From Leadbetterella lacunae (GTDB lineage Bacteria > Bacteroidota > Bacteroidia > Cytophagales > Spirosomataceae), in contig NZ_JBHRYQ010000001.1 of the NCBI RefSeq assembly GCF_042649125.1, positions 4,960,001 through 5,024,000 of the forward strand: a stretch of DNA of 64,000 bases. Reading direction: 5' to 3'. Under the pieces are notes generated by a model, which saw nothing but the letters and a program-made list of their open reading frames with translations, was not told the DNA's origin and searched no databases. Positions within the stretch are counted from its first letter, which is position 1, and each line of letters starts with the position of its first letter. The position numbers and the translations under genes were made by a program. Below are positions 60,610 through 64,000 of the stretch, in pieces.

Positions 60610-61068
60610 GTGAAAACGGAAACTCTTAATATCCTGCTTGCTGATGACGACAAAGACGATCGTTTGTTTTTTTAAATGGCTTTGGAGGCTTTGACGACAC
60701 CAATAGAACTAAAAACGGTGGTTGACGGCGAACAATTGATGGCTTTTTTGAAAGTGAATAAGCTTCCGGACGTACTTTTTTTGGATTTGAATATGCCGCG
60801 TAAAAACGGCTTCGAATGTTTGACCGAAATTAGGCTGAACACTACGCTAGACGACTTGCCTATTATTATATTTTCTACTTCTTTTGAGCAAGAGGTGGTC
60901 AATCGACTTTATTTAAATGGGGCAAAATACTTTATACTGAAGCCTGCTGAGTTTTCACAATTTAAAAACATAATACATAAAACAATCCGGTTAATTTTGG
61001 AAGGAAATATTCCGAATCCAAGCAGTGAAAACTTTGTACTTACACTTCAAAGTCCTTTGTTTAAATAA
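60610..61068 (+). pseudogene. Single-domain response regulator interrupted by an in-frame TAA
   Basis: From a GTG at 60610 the frame reads 'NILLADDDKDDRLFF', the acidic pocket of a receiver, then TAA at 60673-60675 (codon 22), then 'MALEALTTPIELKTVVDGEQLMAFL', 'VLFLDLNMPRKNGFE' (phospho-acceptor Asp), 'IIIFSTSF' and 'YFILKP' in the same frame to 61068. The neighbour at 60130 has Glu at the corresponding position, so GAA or AAA changing to TAA explains it. A start at the ATG at 60676 would lack the metal-binding acidic residues. An ATG at 60603 is in another frame. Confidence 0.82.
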
Positions 61069-61076
61069 GAAAAAAT

Positions 61077-62327
61077 ATGGCTAAAATAAACCGAAAAGAA
61101 GTAGACGAGCTTGTAATTGTACATAAAGAACTGGCATTTGAAAAAGAGGAAAAAGGCAAACGTGCGGATGAACTGATAATAGCCAACAAAAAGTTGGTGT
61201 TTCAGAATGAGGAAAAAGAAAAGCGGGCCAAAGAGCTAATTATAGCCAATGAAGAGCTTTTGTTTCAGAATAAGGAGAAAGAAAAACGTGCCGAAGAACT
61301 TGTGATTGCCAATAAAGAATTGGCTTTTCAAAATGCCGAAAAAGAAAAGCGAGCTGAGGAGTTGAGCATCGCCAACAAAGAGTTGGCTTTTCAAAACGCA
61401 GAAAAAGAAAATCGTGCGGTGGAGTTACGCATAGCGAATAAAGAGTTGGCCTTTCAAAATGCCGAGAAGGAGAAGCGTGCGGTGGAGTTACGCATAGCGA
61501 ACAAAGAGTTGGCTTTTCAAAACGCCGAAAAGGAGAAGCGAGCAGAAGAATTGAGCATTGCGAATGAAGAACTGGCTTTTCAGAACAAAGAAAAGGAAAA
61601 GCGTGCGGCCGAATTGATAATCGCCAACAAAGAGTTATTGGCGTTTACGTACATATCGAGCCATGACTTGCAGGAGCCTTTGCGTAAAATTCAAACCTTT
61701 GTTTCTATTATTTTAGACAAAGAAGTTTTGACAGAAAGTGGCCAAAACTACTTCCAAAGGATGCAGCTGGCAGCTAGCAGAATGCAACAGTTAATCAATG
61801 ATTTACTTGAGTTTTCACGTATTAGCACCACCGAACTTAACTTCGAAAAGATAGATTTAAATGTAATAGTAGAAGAAGTGAAAGCTGATTTGAAAGATAC
61901 GATTTCGGATAAAAAAGCCAACCTAGAGGTTCGGGAACTTTGTTCGGTAAATATAATCGCGTTTCAGTTTAGGCAGTTGATGTATAACCTGATTAGCAAT
62001 GCACTCAAGTTTTCGAAACCCGATTTATCGAGCCACATTCAGATTTCAAGCCGAACAATCAGTGGCAGCAAATTAATGTCAGAATCGTTTTCTCCCGAAA
62101 AAAAATATTGTCACATTACTGTCAAAGACAACGGAATAGGCTTTGAACCTCACTTTAATGAGCGGATTTTTGAAGTATTCCAAAAACTTCATGGCAAAGA
62201 AGTTTATGCCGGCACGGGTATTGGTTTGGCCATTGTGAAAAAAATAGTGGATAACCACAGCGGCATTATCACCGCCACGAGTGAACTGAACAACGGTGCC
62301 CAGTTTGATATTTATATACCAGATTAA
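61077..62327 (+). CDS. Soluble histidine kinase with a 21-residue-repeat coiled coil
   Basis: 416 residues, no membrane helix and no PAS or GAF domain. Residues about 5-190 are a chain of about nine near-identical 21-residue units ('ANKELAFQNAEKEKRAEEL'), i.e. three heptads each. Then HisKA ('YISSHDLQEPLRKIQTF', His near 197), and HATPase ('QLMYNLISNALKFS', 'VKDNGIGFEP', 'GTGIGLAIVKKI'). It follows the broken receiver by 8 bases. It probably pairs with the receivers and is driven by a partner that acts on the coiled coil (inference). Confidence 0.9.
   Translation: MAKINRKEVDELVIVHKELAFEKEEKGKRADELIIANKKLVFQNEEKEKRAKELIIANEELLFQNKEKEKRAEELVIANKELAFQNAEKEKRAEELSIANKELAFQNAEKENRAVELRIANKELAFQNAEKEKRAVELRIANKELAFQNAEKEKRAEELSIANEELAFQNKEKEKRAAELIIANKELLAFTYISSHDLQEPLRKIQTFVSIILDKEVLTESGQNYFQRMQLAASRMQQLINDLLEFSRISTTELNFEKIDLNVIVEEVKADLKDTISDKKANLEVRELCSVNIIAFQFRQLMYNLISNALKFSKPDLSSHIQISSRTISGSKLMSESFSPEKKYCHITVKDNGIGFEPHFNERIFEVFQKLHGKEVYAGTGIGLAIVKKIVDNHSGIITATSELNNGAQFDIYIPD
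61090..61650 (+). repeat. 63-bp tandem repeat inside the histidine kinase gene
   Basis: About nine units of 63 bases encode the 21-residue coiled-coil repeat. Units around 61360-61560 are nearly identical at DNA level (for example two copies of GTGGAGTTACGCATAGCGAA), which points to recent unit duplication or conversion. The repeat number may vary between strains. Confidence 0.85.
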
Positions 62328-62370
62328 AGTAAAATATGAGAGGTTGAATAAGTTAGGTTTTCGATTTAAT

Positions 62371-63216
62371 TCATTTTTCTTTTTCTGTAACGTTAGATTT
62401 CAAATGTAAGTCCATTTGAGGGAAAGGTATGGCGATGCGGTTTGTCACAAATTTGCTGTTTATACTTCTTCTGATATCGCTTTTTACTCTGCTTATTCTG
62501 AATATTTGTTCGCTAAAAAACAACACCTGAAAATCTAAAGAGGAGTTTCCGAAATTTACCAATCGGGCTTCGGTAGACACCTTGTCTGAAATCGCCGGAT
62601 GCTCGTTTGCACTTTCTTCTAATGTCTGTATCACCAGGTCTACATCGCTGCCATAGGCCACGCCTACGTCTATTCTAAAACGTGCCTTGCTGGTTTGGTG
62701 ACTCCAGTTTATGACTTTGGTGGAGGTTATCAGGGAGTTTGGAATAATGATAGAAACATCGTCAGTGTTAAAAGCCTTGGAGGTTCGCAAACCGATGCTT
62801 TGTATTTTGACTATGTCGCCGTCTATTTCTAAAACATCCTCAATTTTTATGGTTTTTTCTGAAAGTAAAATTATCCCCGAAAGTATATCATTAAAAGTCT
62901 GCTGCAAGCCTAAGCCAACACCCACCAATAAGGCTGCCGAACCCGCAATGAGGACTGTTAGTTGTATGCCCAGCGTTTCTAGTCCCAATCCGATGGCAAT
63001 TACCCATACTACGTATTTGATGATTTTAAGCAGAGCGTAATTTGCTCCAATGTCTTGTTTGGTGTGTCTTTTTCGGTATAGGGCTTTTTTGATTAAAAAC
63101 AATACCAATTTAGTAGTAAGGTAAATGCCTAAAATGTTGACTAGCGTATAAACTTTTACATTAAATTCTCCAATGTGGATGAGTTCTAGTTCGAAAAATT
63201 GTTGTATTGTTTCCAT
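62371..63216 (-). CDS. MscS-family mechanosensitive ion channel
   Basis: 281 residues. Three membrane helices (about 22-42, 62-82, 85-105), the pore helix with 'GLQQTFNDILSGIILLSEKTIKIEDVLEI' (about 103-132), then the beta domain ('VIIPNSLITSTKVINWSHQ') and C-terminal cytoplasmic vestibule ending in 'IAIPFPQMDLHLK'. It should open on membrane tension during hypo-osmotic shock. Convergent with the kinase gene. Confidence 0.93.
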   Translation of the reverse strand: METIQQFFELELIHIGEFNVKVYTLVNILGIYLTTKLVLFLIKKALYRKRHTKQDIGANYALLKIIKYVVWVIAIGLGLETLGIQLTVLIAGSAALLVGVGLGLQQTFNDILSGIILLSEKTIKIEDVLEIDGDIVKIQSIGLRTSKAFNTDDVSIIIPNSLITSTKVINWSHQTSKARFRIDVGVAYGSDVDLVIQTLEESANEHPAISDKVSTEARLVNFGNSSLDFQVLFFSEQIFRISRVKSDIRRSINSKFVTNRIAIPFPQMDLHLKSNVTEKEK

Positions 63217-63319
63217 ATTGTATTTTGCATTTGCAGCCGCATCACCATACCTTGCCCAAGGCTAAAGTATGGTGACTAAAGCAGCCGCTTTTGAGGTACC
63301 TTTTTCCTAAAAATAGGAC

Positions 63320-64000
63320 TTACCAAATCTTAATTCGTTCTTCAGTTGATTTGTAGTTTTTGTCTCCCGGTTTCACGTTAAATACCTCATAAAAAGGCGT
63401 AAAGTTAGAAAGCGGTCCGTTTACACGCCACATTGGGGGCGAGTGCGGATTATTTTTTACATAATTTCTTAAGTATTCATCGCGGGTTTTAACTCGCCAG
63501 ATTCTCGCTATCGACATAAAGAACCTTTGGTCGGGCGTGTAGCCGTTTATTTTTGTGGTGTCTTGGCCTTGTTTGGTCATTTTGAAAGCGTCGTAAGCAA
63601 TCGAAATGCCGCCATTGTCGGCCGTGTTTTCTCCAACTGTTAGTCCACCTATGAGGTGTAAGCTGTCTAAAACCGTGTAAGAACTGTATCTGTCAATTAT
63701 GAGTTGAGTTTTAGCTTTAAACTTCACATAGTCTTCTTTGCTCCACCAGTTTTTAACGTTTCCGTCTTTGTCAAATTGAGCCCCTTGGTCGTCAAAAGCA
63801 TGAGTAAGTTCATGCCCGATTACCATGCCTATTCCGCCGTAATTGATGGCATCGTCTGCTTCTAAATCAAAATAAGGGAACTGCAATATCCCTGCCGGAA
63901 ACACGATTTCGTTCATCGATGGATTGTAATAGGCCGTAACTGTAGCCGGCGTGGTGTGCCATTCGTCTCTATTTGGAGCTTTTTTTAGGTTAGCCAATTC
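63320..64000 (-). CDS. M13 (neprilysin-like) zinc metallopeptidase, C-terminal part
   Basis: The gene runs off the right edge of the window; its 5' part is missing, and the coding frame continues past position 63997. The visible 226 residues hold the catalytic domain: the zinc motif 'VIGHELTHAFDDQGAQFD' near visible residue 58-75, 'GENTADNGGI' (third ligand Glu) near 117-126 and the C-terminal 'VNGPLSNFTPFYEVFNVKPGD' of the M13 family. In Bacteroidota these are secreted or lipoprotein endopeptidases. Confidence 0.93.
   Translation of the reverse strand, partial: ELANLKKAPNRDEWHTTPATVTAYYNPSMNEIVFPAGILQFPYFDLEADDAINYGGIGMVIGHELTHAFDDQGAQFDKDGNVKNWWSKEDYVKFKAKTQLIIDRYSSYTVLDSLHLIGGLTVGENTADNGGISIAYDAFKMTKQGQDTTKINGYTPDQRFFMSIARIWRVKTRDEYLRNYVKNNPHSPPMWRVNGPLSNFTPFYEVFNVKPGDKNYKSTEERIKIW

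Noticed and set aside
37815..60675. Reassignment of TAA to a sense codon
   Set aside because: The great majority of genes in the window end at TAA at the normal family length, so the code is standard.

Overview
The window is AT-rich chromosomal DNA of a Bacteroidota bacterium, most likely order Cytophagales. The evidence is a TonB-dependent receptor with a carboxypeptidase-like N-terminal domain, a FadL-type porin, Bacteroidota-style -7 boxes (TAnnTTTG) with no Shine-Dalgarno sequences, an archaeal/eukaryotic-type ProS, an RF3, a VWA/TPR (Bat-like) pair and a subtilase with a Cytophagales-type C-terminal adhesion/sorting segment. I saw no rRNA, tRNA, CRISPR array, IS element or phage gene.

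Left part (1-36.4 kb) is mostly housekeeping: the end of a DoxX/BT_3928-like gene and aroK; fadL-like porin and a low-complexity lipoprotein; proS-slyD; metF; a small periplasmic protein; a TonB receptor; a RecB/AddA-like helicase-nuclease; prfC; an acyl desaturase; a GH25 muramidase and pgi; a LysM protein whose lytic-transglycosylase-like domain has lost its catalytic residues; a minus-strand run (PIG-L deacetylase, VWA, TPR, purC, alaA-like aminotransferase, DUF456); a subtilase; a membrane pyrophosphatase fused to an OmpA domain; fbp; an Omp85-like barrel; an RluA-type pseudouridine synthase.

Right part (36.5-62.3 kb) looks like a stress-adaptation island. Eight promoters here share one long architecture at fixed spacing: TGTGTG, then AATTnTRTAAS, a 10-bp gap, a second AATTnTRTAAS-like half-site (direct repeat with 21-bp period), then about 21 bp to a -7 box, mostly (G/C)ACCTTTG. 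They lie upstream of (1) a 53-aa protein, then pfkB and an AI-2E family transporter; (2) csbD, an sll1863-like lipoprotein and a 60-aa membrane protein; (3) a 40-aa basic protein, a GH130 and a GT4/toroid fusion; (4) an outer-membrane barrel and mlaE-mlaF-mlaD; (5) yceI, a tandem universal stress protein and an iron-permease-like protein; (6) a Thivi_2564-like and a 64-aa membrane protein; (7) a 106-aa and a 39-aa membrane protein; (8) a cupin followed by an AraC-family regulator and a CHASE3/PAS hybrid kinase. Direct half-sites 21 bp apart that overlap the -33 region are how AraC-type activators bind, so the AraC gene at 55.6 kb is my leading candidate regulator (inference). I regard this regulon as the most interesting content of the window.

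Three genes of this island (pfkB, mlaF and a single-domain response regulator) are each interrupted by one in-frame TAA, with homologous sequence continuing in frame afterwards. The right end holds receivers, a soluble histidine kinase with a 21-residue repeat coiled coil, an MscS channel and the 3' part of an M13 peptidase gene.
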